Source: Candidatus Flexifilum breve
Lineage (GTDB): Bacteria; Chloroflexota; Anaerolineae; Aggregatilineales; Phototrophicaceae
Length of the DNA stretch: 64,000 bases
Assembly (NCBI GenBank): GCA_016717205.1
Contig: JADKGC010000006.1
Span: 375,869 to 439,868, forward strand
Direction: 5' to 3'
Shown here: positions 18,843 through 27,771 of the stretch, in pieces
Numbering within the stretch: position 1 is the stretch's first letter
Layout of the letters: each line of letters begins with the position of its first letter
Notes under the pieces: model-generated
Seen by the model: only the letters and a program-made list of their open reading frames with translations
What the model was told of the DNA's origin: nothing
Database searches by the model: none
Program-made: the position numbers and the translations under genes

Positions 18843-19882
18843 TCAATCGCAATGGGAAAGCCGACCACAAGTCGAAGCCACCCGTCATCGAACTACGCGG
18901 CGTGTCCCGGTCGTTCGTCAAAGATCGCCAGAATATCCCCGTGCTCCAAGACATCAATCTGACAGTCGGCCAGCAAGAGATCATCTGCCTCGTCGGCGAA
19001 AGCGGCTGCGGCAAGACGACGACGGGCAAAATCATCTCCGGTTTGCTTGACCCGAGCGGCGGTGATCTGCTGATTGATGGGCGGACGCTGGAGGAGTACA
19101 ACCCGAAAGAGCGTAAACTCATCCGGCGCGAGATGCAGATTGTGCATCAAGATCCGTTCGCTTCGCTCAACCCGGCGCACACCATCGGCGACATCCTCAG
19201 TTTTCCGCTCAAGCGCCATCGGATGGTCAACGGGGGGGCGGCACTGCGTCGCCGCATCTGGGAACTGCTCACGATGGTCGATCTGACGCCGCCGGGGGAT
19301 ATTGTCGGCAAATACCCGCATCAGTTGAGCGGTGGGCAGCGACAGCGGGTGAGCATCGCCCGCGCCTTGACCGTGCAGCCGCGCCTGATCGTCGCGGATG
19401 AAGCGGTGAGCATGGTCGATGTGAGCATCCGCATCAGCTTGCTGAAGATGCTGCACGATTTACGCGACCGTCTGGGGCTCTCCATCGTGTTCATTACGCA
19501 TGATCTGGCGCTGGCGAAGTATTTCGCGTGGGATGGGCGCATCGCGGTGATGTATCTGGGGCGGATCGTCGAAATTGGGCGGACGCCGGATGTGATCGCT
19601 AACCCCGCACATCCATACACGCGCGCGCTGCTGGCTGCCGTGCCGGAAGCCGACCCCGACCTGACGCGCCACAAGCAGGCACTGCGCTTGCGCTCGGATG
19701 ATATTCCGAGCCTGACGGCGATTCCGCGCGGCTGCGCATTTCATCCGCGCTGCCCGTACTTCGTGCCGGGCGTGTGCGATGTCGACGTGCCGCCGCTGCA
19801 GCCCGCGCCGGATCACCCACAGGCCGTGGCGTGCATCCCCTTACAGCAGGGAAAACTTGAACTATGGCAGCCGACGCCCTAG
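18839..19882 (+). CDS. peptide ABC transporter ATP-binding protein, DppF type
   Basis: A 347-residue second ATPase. Its GTG start at 18839 overlaps the DppD stop (GTGA). Walker A GESGCGKTT at about 53-61, signature LSGGQRQRVS, Walker B LIVADEAVSMVD, and the C-terminal GCAFHPRCPYFVPGVC oligopeptide-transporter motif. Walker B ends EAVSMVD instead of the usual EPTSALD, a common variant in this family. Completes a five-gene importer. Confidence 0.94.
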   Translation: MINRNGKADHKSKPPVIELRGVSRSFVKDRQNIPVLQDINLTVGQQEIICLVGESGCGKTTTGKIISGLLDPSGGDLLIDGRTLEEYNPKERKLIRREMQIVHQDPFASLNPAHTIGDILSFPLKRHRMVNGGAALRRRIWELLTMVDLTPPGDIVGKYPHQLSGGQRQRVSIARALTVQPRLIVADEAVSMVDVSIRISLLKMLHDLRDRLGLSIVFITHDLALAKYFAWDGRIAVMYLGRIVEIGRTPDVIANPAHPYTRALLAAVPEADPDLTRHKQALRLRSDDIPSLTAIPRGCAFHPRCPYFVPGVCDVDVPPLQPAPDHPQAVACIPLQQGKLELWQPTP

Positions 19883-20058
19883 GCGGCTTTTTGCGGCTCG
19901 GTTTTATGATTGGCGGCTGTGGGCTGGTCATGGCCTTCGTTCAGCCGCGTGAAAGCCCACAGTTCGTTTTGAGCGTGTGCAGCGCCGCGCTGGGGCTTGT
20001 CTTGGTGGTCGGCACCATCGTTGTGATGCGCCGGCTCAAAAGTGACGATCAACCCTAA
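19864..20058 (+). CDS. small two-helix membrane protein
   Basis: A 64-residue protein whose ATG overlaps the end of the DppF-type gene by 19 bases. Two hydrophobic helices (LRLGFMIGGCGLVMAFV and VLSVCSAALGLVLVVGTIVVM) are separated by a short polar loop, with a basic tail. No family recognised. The overlap with the transporter and the 41-base gap to nagZ suggest it is a genuine operon member. Confidence 0.55.
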   Translation: MAADALGGFLRLGFMIGGCGLVMAFVQPRESPQFVLSVCSAALGLVLVVGTIVVMRRLKSDDQP

Positions 20059-20099
20059 GCAAACGGCGCGACTGAATACAACATAACTAGGAATAAGGC

Positions 20100-21629
20100 A
20101 TGGTAAGCACCGAAGTCTTGGTCGGACAAATGATGGGCGTCGGTTTTGAAGGGCTGACCCCGCCCGATTATCTGCTGGAATGGCTGCGCGCCGGGCGCGT
20201 GGGCACGGTGATCCTGTTCGCGCGCAATATCAGCACGCCGCAGCAGGTTGCCGCCATGACGCGCGCGCTGCATGAAGCTGCGACCTACGGCGTAATCATC
20301 AGCATTGATCAGGAAGGTGGCACGGTCACGCGCCTGCGGGAAGGCTTCACTGAGTTTCCGTCGGCGATGGCATTGTCGAGCGCTCGCAATGGCGAAGCGC
20401 TGGCCGAAGACGTAGGCATCGCGATTGCGGAAGAACTACGCGCGCTTGGCATCGGCTGGAACTACGCCCCGGTCGTCGATTTGCTCTACAACCTCGACAA
20501 CCCGTCGCTGAGCACGCGCTCGTATGGTCGTGATCCGGAACAGGTCGCGGTGATGGCGTCGGCGTTTGCGCGCGGGGTGCAGCGGGGTGGGGCGGCGGCG
20601 TGTGCCAAGCATTTTCCGGGTTTGGGCAACACGGCTGTTGACACGCATGTTGACTTGCCTACTCTCGCGACACCCTTGGAGCATGTGCTGGCTTTCGACT
20701 TGATCCCCTACCGCGCGGTGATCGGCGCGGGCATCGCCTCGATCATGGCAACCCACACGATTTACACCGCGCTCGATCCGGATTACCCGGCGACGCTGTC
20801 GCCCATCGTCGCGAAGCGGTTGCTGCGGGAAGAACTGCACTTTGACGGCGTGATCTCGACCGATTGCATGGAAATGGGCGCGATCACCCGGCACTATGGC
20901 GCGGGCGAATCGGCGGTGCTGGCAGCACTGGCGGGCATGGATTCGATCCTGTTTTCGCACACGCGCACTGTGCAGGAAGCCGCATATGCGGCGGTGCTCG
21001 ACGCCGTTGTTTCCGGGCGTGTGCCTATGGATCTTGTACTCGACGCTAACCGCCGCATGGCTGCGCTCAAAGCCCGGTTCAGCGCCCCGCCCGGTGATCT
21101 CGACGTGGTGCGGACGCCGGAACACCTGCGAACAGCAGCGGATGCGGCTCGAGCAGGGTTGTGTGTGGTCAAAGCCGGTGCTGCGCTCCCGGTGACGGGC
21201 AGCGTGGCACTGGTGGAGTTCGTCTCCACGCTGAACAGCGGGATAGAAGAAGCGGGCGGCTTGACCGGGCTCGGCAAGGCGCTCGCGGCGCGAATGCCGG
21301 ACGCGCGCAGCATGACGCTCCCGCCCGGCACACCGCTCGATGCGGCGGAAACGCTGGTACGGGCTGCCGACACGGCGGTCATCGCGGTACGGTCGGCGCA
21401 TCTGCGCCCGGAACTGATCGCGGCGGCGCAGCAGTTGATTGGCGCAGCGCGGCGGTCGGTCGTCATCTGTTTGCGCAGCCCGTATGACGCGGTAGTGCTC
21501 AGCGACGCCGATGCCATTCTGTGCACATTGGGCGATACGGTGCCGGCGCTTGAAGCGGCAGTTGCGGCACTGGCCGGTGATTTTCAGCCGACGAGCCAGC
21601 TGCCGTTTGAACTCAAGGCGGTCACATGA
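20100..21629 (+). CDS. nagZ: beta-N-acetylhexosaminidase, glycoside hydrolase family 3
   Basis: A 509-residue GH3 enzyme that removes non-reducing N-acetylglucosamine from muropeptides. Family marks: IDQEGGTVTRL (70-80), substrate loop KHFPGLGNTAVDTHVDLP with the Asp181/His183 acid-base pair of NagZ-type enzymes, and catalytic nucleophile Asp255 in VISTDCMEMG. The C-terminal about 150 residues form an extra alpha/beta domain, as in two-domain Gram-positive-type NagZ. No signal peptide, so likely cytoplasmic. Its stop overlaps the namZ start (ATGA), matching the nagZ/namZ pairing known from Bacillus. Confidence 0.93.
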   Translation: MVSTEVLVGQMMGVGFEGLTPPDYLLEWLRAGRVGTVILFARNISTPQQVAAMTRALHEAATYGVIISIDQEGGTVTRLREGFTEFPSAMALSSARNGEALAEDVGIAIAEELRALGIGWNYAPVVDLLYNLDNPSLSTRSYGRDPEQVAVMASAFARGVQRGGAAACAKHFPGLGNTAVDTHVDLPTLATPLEHVLAFDLIPYRAVIGAGIASIMATHTIYTALDPDYPATLSPIVAKRLLREELHFDGVISTDCMEMGAITRHYGAGESAVLAALAGMDSILFSHTRTVQEAAYAAVLDAVVSGRVPMDLVLDANRRMAALKARFSAPPGDLDVVRTPEHLRTAADAARAGLCVVKAGAALPVTGSVALVEFVSTLNSGIEEAGGLTGLGKALAARMPDARSMTLPPGTPLDAAETLVRAADTAVIAVRSAHLRPELIAAAQQLIGAARRSVVICLRSPYDAVVLSDADAILCTLGDTVPALEAAVAALAGDFQPTSQLPFELKAVT

Positions 21630-22762
21630 CGGTACGGACGGGTATCGAAGGGTTGCGGGACGATGGTTTCGCGGCGTTGGCCGGAAAACGCGTTGGCTTG
21701 CTGGCGAACCCGAGCGCCGTGGATCGCGCATTGCGCTCGACGGTTGATATTCTGCGTGAACACGTTCATCTCGCGGCTTTGTTCAGCCCAGAACACGGTT
21801 TTGCCGCTTCCGCCGATCAAGAGAGCATCGAATCACACCTTGATCCGCGCACCGGAATTCCCGTGCACAGCCTGTACCGCAACTGGCAGTCGATCCAACC
21901 GACGCCCGCGATGCTCGCCGACATTGACGTGCTCGTGTGCGACCTGCAGGATATCGGCGCGCGTTTCTATACCTATGCGTGGGCGGTGAGTCAGGTCTTG
22001 GAAGGGGCAGGCGCAGCGGGTGTTTCGGTCATGGTGCTGGATCGACCGAATCCGCTCGGCGGTCGTATTGATGGCCCGGTGCTCGACATGCAGCTCGCCT
22101 CAGCGGTCGGACGCGCGCCGATCCCGATTCAGCATGGGCTGACACTTGGCGAACTCATGCGGTTGTTCAATACGCAGTGGAATCCCACTCCCGCGCAGTT
22201 AAGTGTGATTGAATGTCGTAGTTATCATCACGGTCTGCGTTGGGAAGACACAGGCTTGCCCTTCGTGCCGACTTCGCCGGCAATGGCGCACCTCGACACG
22301 GTGTACCAATATCCGGGCGCGTGTCTGGTCGAGGGGACGAACCTGAGCGAGGGCCGTGGCACCGCGCTGCCATTCGAGATCGTCGGCGCGCCCTTCATCG
22401 ACCCGTACCCGCTGATCGCCGAACTTGAAAAATCCGGCCTGCGCGGCGTTGCATTTCGCCCGCACAGCTTCCAGCCGTCGAGCAGCAAGTTCGCCGGCGA
22501 AGTCTGTCAGGGGATACAGGTGCATCGGTTGGATGATGGTTTTCGCCCGTTGCCAGTGTGGATCAGTGTCATAAGCGCGATTCGGCATCGCTATCCCAAT
22601 CAATTTGAATGGAACACGTCATTCTTCGATAAGCTCGCCGGAAATTCGACGCTGCGCCAGCAGATCGATGTGGGCGAGTCGGCGGATCAGATTGTCGACT
22701 CGTGGGGTGACGCTTTGGTCGCCTTTGACAGCCTGCGGCGTGCGGCGCTGCTTTACCCGTGA
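21626..22762 (+). CDS. namZ: DUF1343 protein, exo-beta-N-acetylmuramidase NamZ family
   Basis: A 378-residue member of the DUF1343 family, whose characterised member NamZ (YbbC of Bacillus subtilis) releases non-reducing N-acetylmuramic acid. Conserved blocks: GLLANPSAVD, LFSPEHGFAASADQE, DVLVCDLQDIGARFYTYAW, MVLDRPNPLGG and ACLVEGTNLSEGRGTALPFE. There is no signal peptide. The ATG overlaps the nagZ stop. Together NagZ and NamZ would dismantle the murein glycan backbone from its end, after the ABC system imports fragments. Confidence 0.9.
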   Translation: MTVRTGIEGLRDDGFAALAGKRVGLLANPSAVDRALRSTVDILREHVHLAALFSPEHGFAASADQESIESHLDPRTGIPVHSLYRNWQSIQPTPAMLADIDVLVCDLQDIGARFYTYAWAVSQVLEGAGAAGVSVMVLDRPNPLGGRIDGPVLDMQLASAVGRAPIPIQHGLTLGELMRLFNTQWNPTPAQLSVIECRSYHHGLRWEDTGLPFVPTSPAMAHLDTVYQYPGACLVEGTNLSEGRGTALPFEIVGAPFIDPYPLIAELEKSGLRGVAFRPHSFQPSSSKFAGEVCQGIQVHRLDDGFRPLPVWISVISAIRHRYPNQFEWNTSFFDKLAGNSTLRQQIDVGESADQIVDSWGDALVAFDSLRRAALLYP

Positions 22763-22786
22763 ACGGACAGCCTGACCATTCATTTC

Positions 22787-22815
22787 AGCGGGTGAGCAAT
22801 GAAGGCTCACCTGCT
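22787..22815 (+). terminator. hairpin after the murein-recycling operon
   Basis: AGCGGGTGAGC (22787-22797) pairs with GCTCACCTGCT (22805-22815), 11 bp with one G-U, seven-base loop, 24 bases after the namZ stop. The following sequence has no clear U-tract, so termination may be partial. Confidence 0.5.
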
Positions 22816-23017
22816 CTGGGTTCTGCTGCTCGACCCCGCTAGCGAACGGACTGACTCGCGTTTAGTGGACAGTCAGCTTGTCACGGGCGAAACGTTGTGC
22901 AAAATCAGCCGTGTGAGTGACGAATCGACATCACCCCGACACACGATACACATCATTTCTACACATCTTCGCTCTATCGTAGAGCCAACTTGAACGGAAC
23001 TACACGGGTGAAAAATC

Positions 23018-23725
23018 GTGAACGCAAAACGGATGGTTATCGTATTGGTCGTGCTGGCCGCCGTGCTGGCGCTCGGTTTGACGGCAGTATCGGCGCAAAT
23101 GGGTAACGGTCGCGGTGGACAAGGCGGTAACGGTGCTGGTGCTGGCAATGGCAACCAGAATGCTCAGCAAACAGGAACGGGCAATCAACTGATGGAGCAG
23201 AACGCCGCGCAGAATGAGACCGGGCCGCTGGATGGGACGGGCAATCAGTTTGGTCAGCGTGGTGGCAACCCGGATGCTGGGATGAATGGTGGCGGTTTCA
23301 TGCTCAACCTGCCGGATGGCGTGGTCGATGAACTGCCGGAAGACACGGTCGCGCTCATGCTCGATGGGTGGCTGGACGAACAGCACGCCTATGCCGTCTA
23401 CACGGCGGTGATCGCCCAGTTCGGCGACGTGCGCCCCTTCACCAACATTCTGAGCAGTGAAGCGCAGCACATCGCCGCGTGGGAAACGCTCTTCGAACGC
23501 TATGGCATTGCTGTGCCGGAAGTTCCCGGCTTCGATGTGCCTGCATTCGCCTCGCTCGCCGACGCCTGCGCGCTGGGTGCAGCGGCGGAAGTGGCCAACT
23601 TTGACCTGTATGACTCGATGCTGGCGGCGTTCGAAGCGTACCCGGATCTGACGTACGTCGCCGAAGCTCTGCGTGATGCCTCGGAATACATGCACCTGAG
23701 CGCTTTCGAGAACTGTGCCAGCTAA
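23018..23725 (+). CDS. secreted DUF2202 ferritin-like protein
   Basis: A 235-residue exported protein: signal peptide MNAKRMVIVLVVLAAVLALGL...VSA, then about 80 residues of Gly/Asn/Gln-rich sequence (GNGRGGQGGNGAGAGNGNQN), then a DUF2202 ferritin-like four-helix domain. The domain has carboxylate/His pairs in DEQHAYAVY, SSEAQHIAAWETL and ASEYMHLSAFENC, which could bind a metal pair. The GTG at 23018 gives the full signal peptide; an ATG five codons later also works. Function in DUF2202 proteins is unproven. It opens the electron-transfer cluster and has its own terminator. Confidence 0.8.
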   Translation: MNAKRMVIVLVVLAAVLALGLTAVSAQMGNGRGGQGGNGAGAGNGNQNAQQTGTGNQLMEQNAAQNETGPLDGTGNQFGQRGGNPDAGMNGGGFMLNLPDGVVDELPEDTVALMLDGWLDEQHAYAVYTAVIAQFGDVRPFTNILSSEAQHIAAWETLFERYGIAVPEVPGFDVPAFASLADACALGAAAEVANFDLYDSMLAAFEAYPDLTYVAEALRDASEYMHLSAFENCAS

Positions 23726-23751
23726 CCGCACACAACCGCTCCAAGATGTCG

Positions 23752-23777
23752 GGACGAGGTTATGCCTCGTCCTTTTT
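23752..23777 (+). terminator. rho-independent terminator after the DUF2202 gene
   Basis: GGACGAGG (23752-23759) pairs with CCTCGTCC (23765-23772), loop TTATG, followed by five T residues. The stem core is the same as in the terminator at 7024-7051. Confidence 0.88.
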
Positions 23778-23895
23778 GTTTCCGCTTGATGCTCATCCCC
23801 TACACAACCGCGACACGCGACCCACACAACCTCTACACAACTTCCCGGCATGCTTGGCACATTGAACCGAAACTTAGTGCACAAGGATGTCCATC

Positions 23896-24768
23896 ATGGT
23901 CAAGAAACTCATCGTCGGACTGCTGCTCATCACCGTCATCGGGAGCGTGGGCGTTGCTCTGCTCAGTCAGCCGAGCGCGGTCACGCCAGATACAGCGACT
24001 GCCACTCCGACGCATGTTCCCCAAGGCGGACAAAATGGACAGGGTCGGCAGCCGGAAGTCACCCGCGAACCGGTTAATCAAGCGGTGAGCAGCGTCGGTG
24101 ATGTGTGGAGCGGCAGCGGCACCATCCTCGAGCTCACGGCGGTCGGTATGACGCTGGAACTGGCAGACGGGGGCGACATCTTCATCGAACTGGGACCGGA
24201 AAGCTACTGGAGCGCACAGGGCGTGACGCTGCTGGCAGGCGCACAGGTCACCGTGGACGGCTTTTTCAATGGGACGGATTATCACGCTCGGGCGGTCACG
24301 ACGAGCGGCGGCGCGGTGCTGACCGTGCGTGACGAAGCCGGATCGCCGCTGTGGTCAGGCGGCAACGGCGAGGGTTCAAACGGTGGTCAGGGCGAAGTGC
24401 AAATCCCGGCGGATCAATGGGTGACGGTCGAAGGCACAGTGACGGCACTCACCAACAATGGCTTGATCCTGCAAACGATGGACGGCGCGGCGCTCACCGT
24501 GTCGTTCGGGCGGGCGGATTTCTGGCAACAGCAGACGGTGACGTTTGCGGTTGGGGATGCGATCTCGATGCTCGGCTTCTGGCAGGGCGAGCAGTTCAGT
24601 CCCGGTCAGGTGACGAAGACGGCGACGGGCGAACGTATCCTGCTGCGTGACCCGAACGGTCGCCCGCTGTGGGCGGGGCCCGGTCGCGGTCAGGGCAACG
24701 GGAATGGTGGAAACGGCGGACAGGGAACGCACGTCACGCCGGAAGCTACCGCGATGCCTTCCGCCTAA
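23896..24768 (+). CDS. exported protein with two OB-like repeats and Gly/Asn-rich linkers
   Basis: A 290-residue product from the ATG at 23896, chosen because AAGGATG lies about seven bases upstream; the ATG three codons earlier is too close to it. An N-terminal hydrophobic anchor (LIVGLLLITVIGSVGVALL) precedes a Thr/Pro/Gln-rich stretch. Two similar sheet-rich repeats follow (GSGTILELTAVGMTLELADGG... and VEGTVTALTNNGLILQTMDGA...), each ending in a motif like VTVRDEAGSPLWSG or ILLRDPNGRPLWAG and a Gly/Asn-rich tail. No catalytic motif seen. It sits immediately before the cytochrome b gene and may be an accessory protein of that complex. Confidence 0.65.
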   Translation: MVKKLIVGLLLITVIGSVGVALLSQPSAVTPDTATATPTHVPQGGQNGQGRQPEVTREPVNQAVSSVGDVWSGSGTILELTAVGMTLELADGGDIFIELGPESYWSAQGVTLLAGAQVTVDGFFNGTDYHARAVTTSGGAVLTVRDEAGSPLWSGGNGEGSNGGQGEVQIPADQWVTVEGTVTALTNNGLILQTMDGAALTVSFGRADFWQQQTVTFAVGDAISMLGFWQGEQFSPGQVTKTATGERILLRDPNGRPLWAGPGRGQGNGNGGNGGQGTHVTPEATAMPSA

Positions 24769-24791
24769 ACTGACAACCCGGAGACTTGATT

Positions 24792-26192
24792 ATGACTGAC
24801 AACCTCGATCCCCGACCTGAAGACCTGAAACAGCGCGTGTGGGAGTCCATCCAGCGGGATGAACTCCCGCCCAAAGATGATCGCGGGCGGATGCGCGTAG
24901 TGATGAACAACCTGATCCTGCATCTGCATCCGAGCAAAGTCGCCAAGCCGACGCTCAAATTCACCTATACATGGGGACTCGGTGGGCTGGCGCTGCTGCT
25001 GGTGGCGCTCCTCTCGCTCACAGGCGTGATGCTGATGTTTGTGTACACACCATCGCCGGAATTCGCCTATCAGGACATGCTCAACCTGCAAACCGAAGTC
25101 TGGTTCGGGCAGTTGATCCGCAATCTGCACCACTGGAGCGGCAACCTGCTCGTAATCGTGGCGTTTTTGCACCTGCTGCGCGTGTTCTTCACGGGCGGGT
25201 TCAAGACACCGCGTGAGTTCAACTGGATTTTAGGGGTTGGGCTGCTGCTGCTGGTCGTCGGCGCGAACTTCACGGGCTATCTCCTCCCGTGGGATCAACT
25301 GGCATACTGGGCGGTAACGGTCGGCTCCAGCCTGTTGAGCTATGTTCCGCTGATTGGTGAGCCGCTGCGCAACTTCCTGCTCGGCGGACCGGAGGTCGGC
25401 GCGGCGACGCTCACCAACTTTTATGGGCTGCATGTGGCGATCATCCCGCTCACGTTGATGGGGATCGTCTCGTTCCACATCTGGCGCGTGCGCAAAGATA
25501 CGCTCACCATCCCACACAAGCTGGATGGCGCAGTCGATGGATCGAACGGCAATCAGGTTGAGAAAGTCACAACGCTGCCGCATCTCGTCTCGCGTGAAAT
25601 CGTCTTCGCGCTGGTGATGACGGGCGTGATCCTGCTCTGGTCGGTGTGGGTGAATGCCCCGCTCGAAGCCGCCGCCAACCCGGATCACAGCCCTAACCCC
25701 GCCAAAGCCGCCTGGTATTTCATGGGCTTACAAGAACTCCTGCTGCATTTTCATCCCGTGTTCGGCGCGATCATCATCCCAGCGTTAGGGTTAGGGGCGC
25801 TGGTGCTGCTGCCGTATCAACGCTTTGATCTGAGTGCCGAGGGCGTGTGGTTCCGCTCCGCCAAAGGGCGGCGCATGGCGCTGGTGGGCGCGCTGACCGC
25901 GTTGATCGCCGTGCCGCTGCTCGTCGTCTTCGATGAATACGGACTCGATCTGCCGGGAATGCTGCCCAGTCTGCCGACGCTCATCAGCAACGGCTGGATT
26001 CCGCTGGCGGCGCTGCTGCTGCTCGTGATCGGCTACTACGACGGGATGAAGCGGCTGTTCAAAGCGACAGCGTGTGAAACCCGGCAAAGTGTGTTCGTGC
26101 TGCTGGTCGTGTCGTTCATCGTGCTGACGGTGATTGGCGTGGCGTTTCGGGGTGAAGGTATGGCGTTGATGCTCCCGTGGGAGGTGCTGTGA
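24792..26192 (+). CDS. cytochrome b of a bc-type complex
   Basis: A 466-residue integral membrane protein combining the haem-bearing N-terminal and the C-terminal halves of cytochrome b. Haem ligand candidates are His113/114 and His127 (LHHWSGNLLVIVAFLHLLR) with His214 and His229 (NFYGLHVAIIPL, IVSFHIWRVR). The Qo region is PDHSPNPAKAAWYFMGLQELL, where PEWY is replaced by a PDHS...AWYF version. The ATG at 24792 has GGAG nine bases upstream. It oxidises quinol and passes electrons to the Rieske protein encoded next. The stop overlaps the Rieske start by one base. Confidence 0.93.
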   Translation: MTDNLDPRPEDLKQRVWESIQRDELPPKDDRGRMRVVMNNLILHLHPSKVAKPTLKFTYTWGLGGLALLLVALLSLTGVMLMFVYTPSPEFAYQDMLNLQTEVWFGQLIRNLHHWSGNLLVIVAFLHLLRVFFTGGFKTPREFNWILGVGLLLLVVGANFTGYLLPWDQLAYWAVTVGSSLLSYVPLIGEPLRNFLLGGPEVGAATLTNFYGLHVAIIPLTLMGIVSFHIWRVRKDTLTIPHKLDGAVDGSNGNQVEKVTTLPHLVSREIVFALVMTGVILLWSVWVNAPLEAAANPDHSPNPAKAAWYFMGLQELLLHFHPVFGAIIIPALGLGALVLLPYQRFDLSAEGVWFRSAKGRRMALVGALTALIAVPLLVVFDEYGLDLPGMLPSLPTLISNGWIPLAALLLLVIGYYDGMKRLFKATACETRQSVFVLLVVSFIVLTVIGVAFRGEGMALMLPWEVL

Positions 26193-26683
26193 TGACGGAC
26201 AAAAATGTTTCGCGCCGCGACTTTTTGAAGATCGCCTGGGGCGCGGCGGGCGCGCTGGCAGCCGCCGAAGCGGGCGGCGTGGTCTTGAGCTTCTTCGCGC
26301 CGCGCGTGGTCGAAGGTGAGTTCGGCGGGGTGATCGAAGCGGGCTCGGTCGAGTCGTTCCCACCCGGCAGCGTGACGCCGTTCACACAGGGACGCTTTTA
26401 TCTGGTACGGATGCCTGACGGCGGTTTCGTGGCGCTCTACCGCAAGTGTACGCATCTGGGCTGCGCCGTCCCCTGGAATCCGGCGGAGGGCAAGTTCATT
26501 TGTCCATGTCATGGCTCGGAATTCGAGCAGGATGGGCAGTTGATCAACGCGCCCGCGCCGCGTCCGCTGGATCGCTTTGCCATCACGCTTGAAAACGAAA
26601 TGGTCAAGGTCGATACCGGCACGCCGATCCAGCGCGATCACGCCAGTGATGCCGATCTGGTCTACGCGGAGGTGCAGCCATGA
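26192..26683 (+). CDS. Rieske 2Fe-2S protein
   Basis: A 163-residue Rieske subunit. A twin-arginine signal (SRRDFLK at 7-13) with a hydrophobic stretch at 17-36 acts as anchor. Cluster motifs are CTHLGC (Cys86, His88, disulfide Cys91) and CPCHGS (Cys104, His107, disulfide Cys106). It takes electrons from quinol at cytochrome b and delivers them to a cytochrome c. The start overlaps the cytochrome b stop (TGATG) and its stop overlaps the next gene (ATGA), so the three are translationally coupled. Confidence 0.95.
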   Translation: MTDKNVSRRDFLKIAWGAAGALAAAEAGGVVLSFFAPRVVEGEFGGVIEAGSVESFPPGSVTPFTQGRFYLVRMPDGGFVALYRKCTHLGCAVPWNPAEGKFICPCHGSEFEQDGQLINAPAPRPLDRFAITLENEMVKVDTGTPIQRDHASDADLVYAEVQP

Positions 26684-27741
26684 CCCGACAAATGAGTTGG
26701 ATCGCCCTCATCGGTACCTTCATGATCGCGGCGGCATTCGGGATTGCCGTGCTGCGCGAACCCGCACGGCAGGCAGAAGCGGCAGCGGCGCTTAACACGG
26801 CGCTGATCGCGGAAGGCACAGATGTCTATGCGGAAAACTGTGCAGCGTGTCATGGGGCGAACGGCGAAGGGATCGCCGCCTATCCGCCGCTCACGACGGC
26901 GGTCAGCATGGATGCGCAGATGATCTACAACACCATCGAGCGCGGGCGCTACAACACGGGGATGGCGGCGTTCGGCGTGGATGAAGGCGGCATCTTCACC
27001 GGGATGCAAATTCAAAGTCTCGTCACCATGCTCCAAGCCGACACATGGGATACCGTCGCCGCGCGTGTGGCGGAACTTGGCTTAACGCCGCCGCAGATCG
27101 TTGTCGCGGAGATTCCCGCCGAAACCATCGCGCTGGTTGAAACCTTGCCGGATGGTGCGCCCCTTTCAGTGGGCTTAACGGTCTACGCGGAGAACTGTGC
27201 GGCGTGTCACGGCGCGAACGGCGAAGGCTCGACGCTCGCGCCCGCGCTCAACACCGACGAACTGCGCGTTCGCCTCAGCGATGCGGACATCGCCCGCACC
27301 ATCACGGATGGCGTGCCGGGGACGCTCATGTCGTCGTGGTCAAGCGCGCTGGACGCGGCGCAGCAGCAAGCCGTCGTGACGCTGATCAGCCGTTGGGGCG
27401 AACTCAACGCTGCCGGGGTCAGCTTGCCGACCATCGAAGCCGCGCCGCTCGACATGAGTCCGCAAGCAGTGGCGAATGGGCAGCGCTTGTTTGACCTGCT
27501 ATGCACCCAGTGTCACGGCATTGACGGCTACGGCTCACCGATTGCGCCCGCGCTGAATAATCAAACGTTCTTGAGTACGACTCCTGACGCGGCGATTCAG
27601 GCGATCATCGCGGGCGGTGTGACGGGCACGGTCATGCCCGCGTGGAGCGGCTACCTGACGGATGCCGACATCGCGGCGATCACGGCGTATCTACGCAGTT
27701 TGCAGCCGACCGCGCCGATTGTCGCACCCGCACAGCCGTGA
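26680..27741 (+). CDS. membrane-anchored tri-haem cytochrome c
   Basis: A 353-residue protein: N-terminal anchor (IALIGTFMIAAAFGIAVL) and three cytochrome c domains with haem sites CAACH at 54-58, CAACH at 173-177 and CTQCH at 275-279. The first two share VYAENCAACHGANGEG, so they arose by duplication. The second and third domains have methionines in GTLMSSW and GTVMPAW that can be distal ligands. It replaces the usual cytochrome c1 as electron acceptor of the cytochrome b/Rieske pair. Last structural gene before the two-component pair. Confidence 0.93.
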   Translation: MTRQMSWIALIGTFMIAAAFGIAVLREPARQAEAAAALNTALIAEGTDVYAENCAACHGANGEGIAAYPPLTTAVSMDAQMIYNTIERGRYNTGMAAFGVDEGGIFTGMQIQSLVTMLQADTWDTVAARVAELGLTPPQIVVAEIPAETIALVETLPDGAPLSVGLTVYAENCAACHGANGEGSTLAPALNTDELRVRLSDADIARTITDGVPGTLMSSWSSALDAAQQQAVVTLISRWGELNAAGVSLPTIEAAPLDMSPQAVANGQRLFDLLCTQCHGIDGYGSPIAPALNNQTFLSTTPDAAIQAIIAGGVTGTVMPAWSGYLTDADIAAITAYLRSLQPTAPIVAPAQP

Positions 27742-27771
27742 CTATAATCGCATGAACGAAAGGGCGATGAC

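Noticed and set aside
20436..21731. 431-codon antisense frame over nagZ
   Set aside because: Mirror frame of a gene with catalytic motifs; Arg-rich with no domain.
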